A stretch of 60,000 bases of DNA, taken from NCBI RefSeq assembly GCF_964340395.1, contig NC_135557.1, positions 22,703,725-22,763,724 on the forward strand, read 5' to 3'. The translations under genes were made by a program, and so were the position numbers. This stretch comes from Glandiceps talaboti (Eukaryota; Hemichordata; Enteropneusta; Spengelidae). The notes under the pieces are model-generated. The model saw only the letters and a list, made by a program, of their open reading frames with translations. It was not told the origin of the DNA and searched no databases. Shown in pieces: positions 43,203 to 53,744 of the stretch; position 1 is the first letter of the stretch; every line of letters starts with the position of its first letter.

Positions 43203-43488
43203 GGGTTATTGATGGCGACACCAGCTTCATTGGTCAAATAACTATTGTTTACGAATCGACCATGAAAACAAACTACGTTTGCACATTTGTATTTGTGCCT
43301 TTATTGTCATTTTTAGATTAATTTTCCTGAAAATTCACAAATTTTGGGATTCTTGTCAAAATTTAAAGCTATCTGTCTCTATATTTTTCAAAATTCATGA
43401 ACGAAGAATTGTAGTGCGTGTGAATACAAATCGAACAATATACTGGGTGCTTAGGCACATGGCAAATTCCGTATCATGCTAGGGACCG

Positions 43489-43908
43489 CAATAGACAGGT
43501 TTAGATGCCCGTAAAAATTTACGTGTGTTCTATACGCGTAGCGTCATGTACCCACACATTCTATATCAGACGATTCTACGTCAAAATGGTTGTCTACACG
43601 TAACTGTGAATACGTGTTATGGTTTGGTCGTTTTTGGTCTATTAAATGTCGTATTTTTTATATCGAAGTTCAGAAACATAACTGTAAACTAATTGTTTGG
43701 TTTTTCGTTGGGTAGTTACGGGGAAAAATGCAGAAATACCGACAAACAAAGTCATGTTTGAGTGAGAACGCACGCGTGCACATTTCACTGTATGTGCACA
43801 TGTGTTCTGAACGCGTAACTAAACACAACTTTGAACGCGTCAGTACGTGTACGCCTGCACGATTTGCTTCCGTACGCGTACGCGTATGCATTCTAAACCT
43901 CTCTATTG
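43489..43908. mobile_element. ACGCGT-rich MITE-like element
   Basis: Ends are inverted repeats of about 20 bp: CAATAGACAGGTTTAGATGC at left, and CAATAGAGAGGTTTAGAATG read from the right. The interior holds several ACGCGT words (for example 43534-43539 and a TACGCGTACGCGTA cluster near 43873), unusual in such AT-rich DNA. No target duplication was resolved. Confidence 0.65.
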
Positions 43909-44279
43909 GTAGTCAAGTTTATACATGTGTGTTTGTAATGTTGGTAAATTTTATGCACTAAATAAATTAAATATCATATTCTAGCCATTGAGTGAAACTG
44001 TAAGTAAATGTATGTACCTGTACTATTAATTGCGATTGTGGGTAAATACTAGTATTTTCTACAAAAAAATGATGTGTACGCCATCGTCACACAGGCCACT
44101 GTTTTGTAAGTAATGTAAACACCTCTATAAGTACGTGTACTAACGATCTAGCTTTCTAAAATTGGGCATTACAATTATAAATATTAAAAGATGTTTGTAC
44201 TTTTAATAGTCTAAATTACTATTATGGTATGACAGGGTAGCAAAACACGATAAGTGAACGATGTATGCTATGCCCGGAT

Positions 44280-44551
44280 GCACAGTCAACTTGTGAACTA
44301 ATATTCCATTCCAGGATGGTGATATTCTAGTCTAGGATGATCATAATACAAAATAATGATGTTATTTTAGGTATTTACGATACGATACCGTTACGGGTCA
44401 CTGTTTCGGATAAAACATCTGAAAGTGACCCGTAACGGTATTTTTTGAATATCGTAAATACTTATAATAACGTCATTATTTTGTATTATGATCATCCTAG
44501 ACTAGAATATTACCATCCTGGAATGGAATATTAGTTCACAAGTAACTGTGC
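44280..44551. mobile_element. 272-bp near-complete palindrome (foldback element)
   Basis: Left arm 44280-44400 and right arm 44430-44551 are near-perfect reverse complements. The ends are GCACAGTCAACTTGTGAACT and GCACAGTTACTTGTGAACTA, and the centre has CCGTTACGGGTCACT on both arms. Differences are mostly one-base gaps. The outer 60 bp is related to the minisatellite at 28450-28770. Confidence 0.92.
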
Positions 44552-44869
44552 CCTGACTCTATTCAGAATAGATACACTTTAGAGCTACTAAGCCTATGCT
44601 ACTACATGCACCAACAACTCGGTAAATTATGTGTATTAAACTCTGACTTTTGAGCAAAATGAAAGGGACAAATAAATTTATGACTGTATACAAATTTTAT
44701 TTCTTTTTGAATGATCACTTTGTGGGGATGATAGTTGTCAGACATTTTCTTCAAAAGTGACGTATACAACGTAATTCATAATATATAATATATATATAAT
44801 ATACAATATATATAATATATGTGTAATTCAAGTGTAATGCAATTCATGTTGTTTGTAGAACAAGCCATT

Positions 44870-45990
44870 GAGAATGACATAGTCCCCGCTATGATTGGGT
44901 TTTAAGGAATTAGCACTACTCTGATCACGCAACAACACTTGTGAACCTAAATCAAACAGACTTAGATATGTTGTGTCTGCTTGTCGGACATGGAAGATGC
45001 CTACAACAAGAAAGGATTGTTCGGGTATGGGGGATCATATCAATATGAAAATGGATATGCAAATGTATGTCATAGAACACTGTCCTAATACCAACTCTGA
45101 ATGAGATCTGTTCAAGCATGTCTGAGTTATGGCTTTGGACATGGAAAATTCACAAACAAAATGGCTGCCAGGCAGCCATATTGGATCGTATCATGACGAA
45201 AATGGATATGCACATGTATGTCATAGAACACTGTCCTAATACCAACTTCGAATGAGATCTGTTCAAGCATGTCTGAGTTATGGCTTTGGACATGAAAATT
45301 CACAAACAAAATGGCTGCCAGGCGGCCATATTGGATCGTATCACAATGAAAATGGATATGCACATGTATGTCATAGAACTCTGTCCTAATACCAACTTTG
45401 AATGAGATCTGTTCAAGCATGTCTGAGTTATGGCTTTGGACATGGAAAATTTGCAAACAAAATGGCTGCCAGGCAGCCATATTGGATTGTATCACAATGA
45501 AAATGGATATGCACATGTATGTCATAGAACACTGTCCTAATACCAACTTTAAATGAGATCTGTTCAAGCATGTCTAAGTTATGGCTTTGGACATGAAAAT
45601 TCACAAACAAAATGGCTGCCAGGCGGCCATATTGGTTCGTATCATGACAACAATGAATATGCACATATATGCCATAGAACACTGTCCTAATACCAACTCT
45701 GAATGAGATCTGTGTGAGCATGTCTGAGTTATGGCTTTAGACAGGGAAAATTCGCAAACAAAATGGCTGCTAGGCGGCCATATTGGATCGTATCATAAAA
45801 CAAATTGACGTGCATATGTATGCCATAGCATTTTGCCCCTGTACCAAGTTTGAAAAAAATCGGTACAGGCATCTCCAAGAAACGGCTGCGGACGGACGGA
45901 CGGACGGACGCACGGACGCACGGACGCACGGACGGACAGACGGAACCCAATCCATAAGTCCCCGTTCCGGACTTCGTCCGCGGGGACTAA
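44870..45990. mobile_element. pearl/Helentron-like element with 150-bp tandem core and (GGAC)n
   Basis: The core is about five copies of a 150-151 bp unit (the word CATAGAAC or a variant at 45071, 45222, 45372, 45523, 45673 and 45824). Then come a GGAC/GCAC microsatellite (45890-45942) and a GC-rich hairpin AGTCCCCG...CGGGGACT (45957-45988) followed by AA, so the end reads CTAA. Tandem core of about 150-160 bp plus ACGG-type microsatellite plus 3-prime hairpin with a CTRR end is the plan of pearl/HINE (non-autonomous Helentron) elements known from bivalves. Assignment rests on structure only. The left limit is uncertain. Confidence 0.75.
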
Positions 45991-46750
45991 CAAACAACAA
46001 AGTTGGTCGGTGCCTTCGATCGCCACGCATACAAATCATACTGCATTTTGGGTAATTGGGTCATATATAGTACACACCTTAACGAGATACTAGAAGTGGC
46101 AACATAGTACATTAATGCATAAGTATGTACATATATATCTTTAAACTACCACTGTATTTTGAACTATTCTGAGGGCTAGATTGCAATTAATTATCTTCGT
46201 CAGTTCTATATAATTCTAAAATACTTCCCATCGACTCACCATTCTTCATCGGGTGGTTTACAACACCTTATGTCATTAGATAACCGTATTTTTGAACAGG
46301 TAAGTGAACACTCCGTACTTTACAATTTGACCATTGCTAGGTTTCCTTGGTAACATCTCTCTAATTTACACTACTGATCATATACTTTTGTTAGCATCAC
46401 TGGATAATTAATGATTACCTGGCCTATCCAGCACACGAAAAGCTGGTATCTGAAAATGGACGGGTTTTTTTTACGGTCAAATGGTTATATTGTTGGTTGG
46501 TGGCGTTACTGTTCTCTATGACCGTTCTCGTCAACGTAATATGGTGAATGTTTGTGAAGGGTGTGACGTGTCTTGTGATCAATAGACTCGTATACGTACA
46601 CAGAGTAATTATGTCGGTATGGGATAAATAGCCTTTTGTAACTAGGTTCTCACTCAGACTGTGCCATTTCCTTATAGTGGTCTGAAGTTTACATTTCTTC
46701 TACTAATAGGCCTACACAAATGAATGATTCCGGTTCCCCACTATGCTAAC

Positions 46751-46950
46751 TTAAACAGAGCTTAACACTGCTGGTTGATTCAAAGGCGAATCGTACACCT
46801 CATAACGTATGTAATGGACACGTTGTTCGCCCCTTTCTAATAGTACAACTGCAGTACCATTCATTTGAATACTATTTTCAAGTGGACCTTTGCTAGGTCT
46901 GTTAACATGGGTAGTATGGAGACGAGAATTGGCCACAGAGATGAAATCAA
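46751..46950 (-). CDS. candidate terminal exon, unidentified
   Basis: Minus strand: an acceptor-like CAATGTTAG ends at 46951. The open frame then reads FISVANSRLHTTHVNRPSKG and on to VHYIRYEVYDSPLNQPAVLS before TAA at 46751. The composition is protein-like, but no family is recognised and no partner exon is established. Confidence 0.22.
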
Positions 46951-47589
46951 CTAACATTGATATGAAGTTGTTACATTATATTAATTACCCTATACATAGC
47001 TGTTTTAGCCCTAATTAGCACATCGGTGTGCTAACCCGCTCCTATTGACACGTGCTTTATGTCCCATTGGTAAATATAGCACGAGAGTTTCACCTGAGTA
47101 TATTCAAAGGAATTCTTCGTCGTGTTTAGCATGCTCTTGCTAACTATACCACTTACTGAGCTGTAAAGTCACAACCTTCAATTCTTCAATATACCTGTGA
47201 GACGCGCTCTTCATCCCTTCTGTGTAAACTGGTTTATGACGTTGAGATATACATGTAAATCTACCATGTTTTATAACATTTGGTATTTTCTAGAGAGTGG
47301 TAGCATGAAAGTATACTTCCATGGTGGTAGTAACTCTACACAGTTCCTCCAATCTTATGTATGCCACGACAATCCCATTGTACACCTCATTTGCATATAG
47401 CTTGAATATTATGTACCCGACATTTATTTTGCCATGGGACAGTCATTTTGGGTGTTTTTGAGGGCTGAAAAAATGATGCATGAGCTTACAGCCTGATCCA
47501 GTCAAACCCCTTGTGTTGTTTGTAAACATAGTACTATCAGTCATACTCCTTTCTGACTCTTCCCTATTGTTTCAAAAGTGCTCTCAATT

Positions 47590-47967
47590 TCATTTAGCGG
47601 ACACTTTTTCAGTTAACAATAACATGACACTTTTTACACAAAGAAAGTGTCCGCATACAATAAATCCATGAAAGGAACTGTCCTCTAACACTTTAAACCC
47701 ATGAATAAAACAAGTCCACTGTTTGTTGTTAATCATTTCTATGGCAGTGGCACTTGAGTCTCCAACCTGTCCCCTGTTACAATTCAAACAACATGCCCTG
47801 CCTACCGCACGTAATGCCTCACCTGACGTTCTGCAACATGTGTGTAAAGCATCGCCCTTACCGTGGCAGGTCTCAAACACAATACCTCTAGTTCTGTACC
47901 TATCTATGCAAAAGACGTGTTCTATAACCACAACACAAAGTGACTCGTGCAGAAAGTAGATTTAAAT
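47590..47967 (-). CDS. Cys-rich hypothetical reading frame
   Basis: Open minus-strand frame of about 125 codons with many Cys/His (VFETCHGKGDALHTCC, RACCLNCNRGQVGDSS, CFIHGF, CGHFLC). The spacing suggests metal binding, perhaps part of a transposon-encoded or zinc-binding protein, but I do not recognise a family. The plus strand is also open here for 79 codons, so strand choice is tentative. No good start codon context or splice pair was found. Confidence 0.25.
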
Positions 47968-48249
47968 ATAGAATTTGCTCATTGACATGACAATGTTCAC
48001 ATGTATACCAGGGTTAGTAACAGAGCTATGGGTGGGTAAAAACGGAAATACTGTTCGAATTATGACTGTAACTTTATTACAGTACGAGTCTTAATGAATT
48101 AAGCTCAATTATTTTGTCCGAGGCGCAATAACAGAGTTTTACCAAAGAGTATCCTAACATTTTCAGTAAATAGCCTCTGACTTGATCTATAACTATCAAA
48201 AACGTAGTATATTATTTTAGTAGTACACAGGCCAGCATATACATACATT

Positions 48250-48250
<1 letters not shown>

Positions 48251-48339
<89 letters not shown>

Positions 48340-48353
48340 TGCATATGTATATG

Positions 48354-48413
<60 letters not shown>

Positions 48414-48430
48414 TTATATGTATATATATA
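48251..48430. repeat. (TA)n microsatellite with GTATAT interruptions
   Basis: About 180 bp of TA with GCATATGTATATG breaks near 48340. Frames through it are artefacts. Confidence 0.95.
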
Positions 48431-48439
48431 GCTATCCAT

Positions 48440-49370
48440 GAGTTTACAATGATATTTGATTTACCCATGCATATTTCGTTTACTTATTTATATATAATTT
48501 ATTTGGAACACGGTTCATGGGCTTCCTGTGCATATACCATTTCAAGACTGTTGATGCAGATTGTGTTGGAATTGTGTTGAAAGTATTAAAATAATGTAAT
48601 ATTGTCAACGCTTTGGTAACGATATAAATATATGCAAATACAACAAGTAAGTACAAGGTGTGCAAAATGACTCGAGTACGTTAAGGCAAGGTTTAAAGTG
48701 AGGGCGCCCTCTAGCGGCAGACATAATTGAGAATCATCATGTACTACCTTTATATAATTTATGACGACGTGGCAAAATATCAGCCATTATGATAACATTT
48801 ATGAAAGGTCATCGTAAATTTGTAAACAAAATCATGCATTCGTATCAACCAACACAATTAACATATGTTTTGCATCTGAAATGCCAAGCTCCCATTAAAT
48901 TATGCCCCCATTCTAAGGCAATATTCCTACCATCAAACACTTCTGTACTTTATCCAAACTTTTGTTAAAATTCTTGAAATAATCCCTTGTTTGATAAATA
49001 TACTGGACAAGTGAAATAGATAATATCAGTTTATTTCTATATCAAGGAAAATGTACAACAGGTTCAAAACGTTGATCAAACGAGTGACTGGGGGACTTTA
49101 AATGACATTTTAATTCGATTGAATTTCTAGATTCATAGTGAAGTTAGATTGGCTTGACTTCAACAAATAGCATGCATCTGACTGTTTTCGAAGGAAATAT
49201 AATTAAACGGTTCGGAAAGAAGCGATTTTCGCGACAGTACGACCCGGTCGTCCGCTGCACACCGTGCTGTCGGATCATTCGTACACATACGCGGAAGTGA
49301 AACTGGTGATGAATATTCATTAGTGGCCAAGTCATTTGCATATTCATGATATGTTAAGCAAGCCATGCCT
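48440..49370. other. intergenic, no gene seen
   Basis: No exon-like or repeat structure recognised. Confidence 0.45.
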
Positions 49371-49378
49371 TAACATAC

Positions 49379-49392
49379 TTAATAATAATAAC

Positions 49393-49443
<51 letters not shown>

Positions 49444-49704
49444 CTTTATTTATATTGGGTAGTTCTTTAAGTATATAAACACTTGTCTCCCAAGAAGTCC
49501 AGTGATGGCCATCCCTCATGGGTTCAGTGTTAATGCAGGAGGAATCCGAGTACCGCGGAAAACCTGCGTTGTTCGGTAAAGTCAAACTGAACGACCCTCT
49601 TCTTACTTACAGCTTGGTAAATTTAATCTAACCCTGAATCGGGTTCGAACCCCGACCGCAGTGATAAGAGGCAAGTGGTTTAACCACTCGGCCACCGACA
49701 ACCC
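49379..49704 (-). mobile_element. tRNA-derived SINE with (ATT)n tail
   Basis: Read on the minus strand: a tRNA-like head with A-box GTGGCCGAGTGG (49695-49684, Ser/Leu-tRNA-like) and B-box GGGTTCGAACCC (about 49652-49641). Then a body of about 200 bp containing ATGAGGGATGGCCATCACTG, and a 3-prime ATT trinucleotide tail (49441-49379). A pol III box pair, conserved-looking body and short-repeat tail are the hallmarks of a SINE. It is not a functional tRNA gene because the anticodon arm is not maintained. No target duplication was resolved. Confidence 0.85.
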
Positions 49705-49719
49705 TTGATGACGTCATTG

Positions 49720-50980
49720 TGATTCCCATAATTCTGAATAATGTCGTCTCTATGACACGGGTCATCAATGGTTATTCACCTTTTCATTCAGGTATATGTA
49801 CATATTGTAATAGTTACGGTTGTTCATTAACTAAACCTCAGGGTTCGTCGAAATATGTGAGTTACCTTGCTATATTTAGAAAAGATGTTAGTATAGTATG
49901 TCGTTCATAGTATTGGTTATAATTATATATACTAACGTGGCCAATTTGACGGCAAGGTGACGTCATTTCATCCCAGAGCCATGCCTGTAACTGTGTATCA
50001 CTCGGAGTACTCTGAGGTGTAAGTCCAATACACAATGCAGTGCAGTATGTTGTGTTTGAACTATTTCACCCCGACCAAGTAATTCTACTGTAACAGTTGC
50101 TATCCAGCATCAGAGTGACTATAACAACACATTTTGGTACAACAATTATCCTCTAGTTTTTCCACATTGTCGCTCAATCATAGAAAGCCAGTTTTCACTA
50201 GAGGTAGGCTAGATTTAACAGTACTTGACTGAATGTAATTGTAGAGTGTGAAGGTACACAGCGACGACACTCTAGACCGCCACAGAAAAAGTCGACAAAT
50301 TACAGTTGTTCTGGTGACATTTTGCAGCACCAAAGTGATACATATTTTATGTTGTCATTTTCCAATATGACCCCCCACCACTTCATGTGGTGTGTTTTGC
50401 AAAATGACCCCCACCCACCGCCCGCCGCCCAACTTAAAGTGGTATTTTTCAAAGTGATATCCCCTATTAATGTGTGAAGATAGCATCACCATCGTTAGTG
50501 TAAACTCGGAACACGGTCGTCAGGAACTAGACTAGCGAATACAAGGCAGAGCAATGTAGTTTTCAACTCACCATTACTGGAATAAATACTGAAAACATTG
50601 TTGATTACCAATATATCAGGAACTCACGGACATATGGATAGAATTCTTGTGAAAATGGTACTCGTGGGGTAATTCAACCCTGACCACATTGTGGCGTATA
50701 GCAGCATTGTTTCCATAATAAGAATTCTGGTACCCTCATGTAAGGTTGAGTATAAATATACACAGTCATAATTTATCAAATGATATCAGGTGTTACGTAT
50801 AACTGTAGAACTAAATCGGGTTAATACATGTGAATAGTCAGTAATCTTCTTATATATCCCAAATCCAGTTATACAAACGAATGTTATCATGAATTGTTGA
50901 TAGTTTGTGTGATTCAATGGCTTAAATAAACAGTTACTTATTAATTACACGTCGTCAAAGCTTACAATGCCATTGCTACT
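49720..50980. other. intergenic, no gene seen
   Basis: Degenerate repeats of AATATGACCCCCCACCACTT-type words occur at about 50335-50465. No coding signal. Confidence 0.45.
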
Positions 50981-50989
50981 ATATGTGTA

Positions 50990-51152
50990 GTCTATCAGCT
51001 AGCCCTCGGATGTTCTTCCGATAAAATACGACACACAGCCGAACAACGCTATCGAGGATGGAACATCCGAGTTCGGGCAAGCCCTCACATGCGAACTTCG
51101 TTCGCGTATAGTTATAGCATCGAAAGAAAGCCCGAACGTCTAGCAGCAAGAC
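50990..51152 (-). mobile_element. MITE A copy 2, perfect 13-bp TSD
   Basis: Reverse complement of the element at 33274-33426 over its full length, with about 10 extra bp (CGAGTTCGGG/GAACATC region near 51060). It has the same termini (GTCTATCAGCTAG at left). It is flanked by a perfect 13-bp direct repeat TACTATATGTGTA at 50977-50989 and 51153-51165. Confidence 0.9.
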
Positions 51153-51169
51153 TACTATATGTGTACACC

Positions 51170-53350
51170 TGTCATGATGTACACGCGGTGCACAAAACAC
51201 ACGTGTTGCAATTTACACTATGCCCCCTCTCAAGGTGCACGACATAAGAAACATAGACAATAATAATTGTAATGATTAATGATTAAAGGCCCTTCATTTT
51301 GATGCTACAGTGTCTACCCATTGATTCTATACGACTGAATGATTCATCATAAATACTTGATCTCTACATTCCTACGTGGTACTCAAACAACGTAGACTCG
51401 ATATCTTTCATTCTATGATTTCTGCAAAATAACAAGACCCTAGAGAAATAGGTTACAATATTTGAACACTGTGATAAAGTGATAACACGTAAAGCAATTC
51501 TTTATTTCCTGTTTCCGCATTTCAAAAAATAGTATTTTATAGGCTGTATTGCAGTGTACAGCCATGGTTATTTTACGGCATCCAAATTAAACATAGACAC
51601 TCCGAATTTAGCTCTAACTAGTAGAGGGTACCCCTATGTCCATTGTGACGTCACAGTTTTACCATCTACAGTGCTGTCAAAATATGACGACCATATGTAA
51701 AGAGTTAAGAGCGACACCATATTGCTGCAATTTTAACTATTATATTCACAAAAATCATTGTACAATATTGCAATACCTCATCAAATGTCATTTGTCTCTG
51801 GTTAATAAATTATCTTGATACGTGTTGGCACAGACAAGGAACCGGTATTGGGTATCAACTTGTATACGCTGCCTTTTTTTTTGCTTTCAGTCCAAAAAGG
51901 TGAAAGTTAGAATCTACTGACAAATCGGGAAATTATTACGCATTGACCATTGCCAAGTAAAATGTAGGTGTAACTTCTAGTTTCTCACTTAGCATGATAA
52001 AATCAGAGAAAATGATAACTGCATCTCAATATTGGAATATAAACAGTAATAATAATGTGACATGGTGAGGGAGACAAATGTTGCATTTGACGGCGATACT
52101 TAGGAGTTGAATATTACATAAACAGGTTATCTGACTGGTTTATACTGTTACTATATTACCTAATACCGGATATGGTGTTTTCAGTAAAGTGATAGTTGAA
52201 TTTGTAATTCACAGCCTACAGGTGGTTGTATGGATACTCAGTGTTCATCTAACGATGTAGTGACGCACTTTGAGGTATACCCTTTTTCTGGTACTAGTCT
52301 AAAATCTACATTTTAGTAGTTTGGTCAAAAACGGTGTCATTTAGCCATTGCGCAATCCGCCCCATAATGCAATTCAAATTAGCGGTTGGTCAAAATAAGG
52401 CCTGGATTTAACACCATGGCGGGACATCCCTATCAAACCGATCATCTTGTGTGTGGTTCTGCCAGGAAACAAGAATGAAAACGCTAAAGTACAAAGATCT
52501 GAAAACCTTGAAAATGCTGTATATATTTATAGAATTCAAAATTTATTGTGAGTCCAACTTGTACTTTTGAGCATTTGTCAAATTAGTTTGCTCTTTAAGC
52601 CGCAACTGAGGAGTACTATTTACCCCTTACCACAGACTAAGATCTGACTAGGTAGCTGAAATATCACTGTTGACAATTAGGGTATTTTCCCCCACCCTCA
52701 AATCCGTGACTTCGGCTATTTATTTACCACACCTGGCGGATATATCATTCATAAACGACTGTCTGGGTTTGGGTATTTTCCCCCACCCTTAAAACTGCGA
52801 CTTCGACTGTGCCCATTCACCATAAATGCTGCATATATGATACGCCAGCAATAGCAGTGCATATGATTCACCAGGTCGAAAATCTACATAAGAAATACAT
52901 GATGTAGCTGGATACTCAGTGTTCGTTGTAAGTGGACGAAATGACCAATATTTCATTCCCTTTGATGATCAATGATTGTATCGTAAAGGTAAAGCGATAA
53001 ATATATGTATTTTTTTAGAATGGTGAAAAGTTTGTCATCGTGTTCTATTTTCTGTGCAGATTTGCTATAATGATTGTTACCAGTGGTAACAACGTAACAT
53101 CAAGGAAACAAAATAAGGAAACAAATATCCAAAATCAGTGTTTTCGACGTGCATGTACGTCTCGTAAATCTTGTCGACAAACAAAGACACCATTATGTTT
53201 ATGAAATTACCACTACAGAGAATATAGTGGTGTGAGGTTTATGAAATGACCTTTGCAAACTAAACCAACGTACACGTATACAAGTAAAAGCTGTGTATTA
53301 CTTAGTTGCATATGTTCATTGGAAGTATGTGACTTCTCGTGGCCGATGTA
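51170..53350. other. intergenic with a local degenerate duplication
   Basis: GGATACTCAGTGTTC occurs near 52232 and 52914, and GGGTATTTTCCCCCACCCT occurs near 52680 and 52773 with related downstream words. This suggests an old tandem duplication or repeated element. No coding signal. Confidence 0.4.
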
Positions 53351-53353
53351 ATA

Positions 53354-53740
53354 CAGTGTTGCAGCCAGCCTTTTGAAAGAGTAGGACATAGTGACCCGAG
53401 ACTTTCATTTTTCTGGGTCATCATAATTTTTGGGGGGACATTATCAATAAAAGCACCAATGGCGTTGTAGCACAACTGTACAGTTTTTAAAAATACTTAC
53501 CCACATGCTGATCCATGCTAGATACTTGCTGAGTGATTATGCAGTTGCCTATCCAACCCTGTTGTTATCTATGCAACGTACGCGAACATCTGGCTGTTGA
53601 TATAGGCATGGTCATGTTGCTAAACATATTTGCATAGGATATCAGTGTGGGTCATCCATGACCCCTCAATTCCAAAAGTGTGGGTCAGGTCCAAAAAATG
53701 TGTGTCAAATGACCCAAACAACCCTCTGGCTGCAACACTG
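53354..53740. mobile_element. hAT-like MITE
   Basis: 387-bp element whose two ends both start CAGTGTTGCAGCCAG as inverted repeats. A CAGTG-type terminus is typical of hAT transposons. The 8-bp flanks (ATGTAATA and GTGATACA) match only 5 of 8, so the duplication has decayed or the ends are slightly misplaced. Internal words TGGGTCAT/ATGACCC recur in both orientations. No coding capacity. Confidence 0.7.
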
Positions 53741-53744
53741 GTGA

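Noticed and set aside
45127-45721. Frames of 97-146 codons with repeating peptide
   Set aside because: They come from the 150-bp tandem core of the pearl-like element, not from a gene.
49641-49704. Functional tRNA gene from A- and B-box matches
   Set aside because: The sequence between the boxes does not keep a proper tRNA fold and it continues into a SINE body with an ATT tail.
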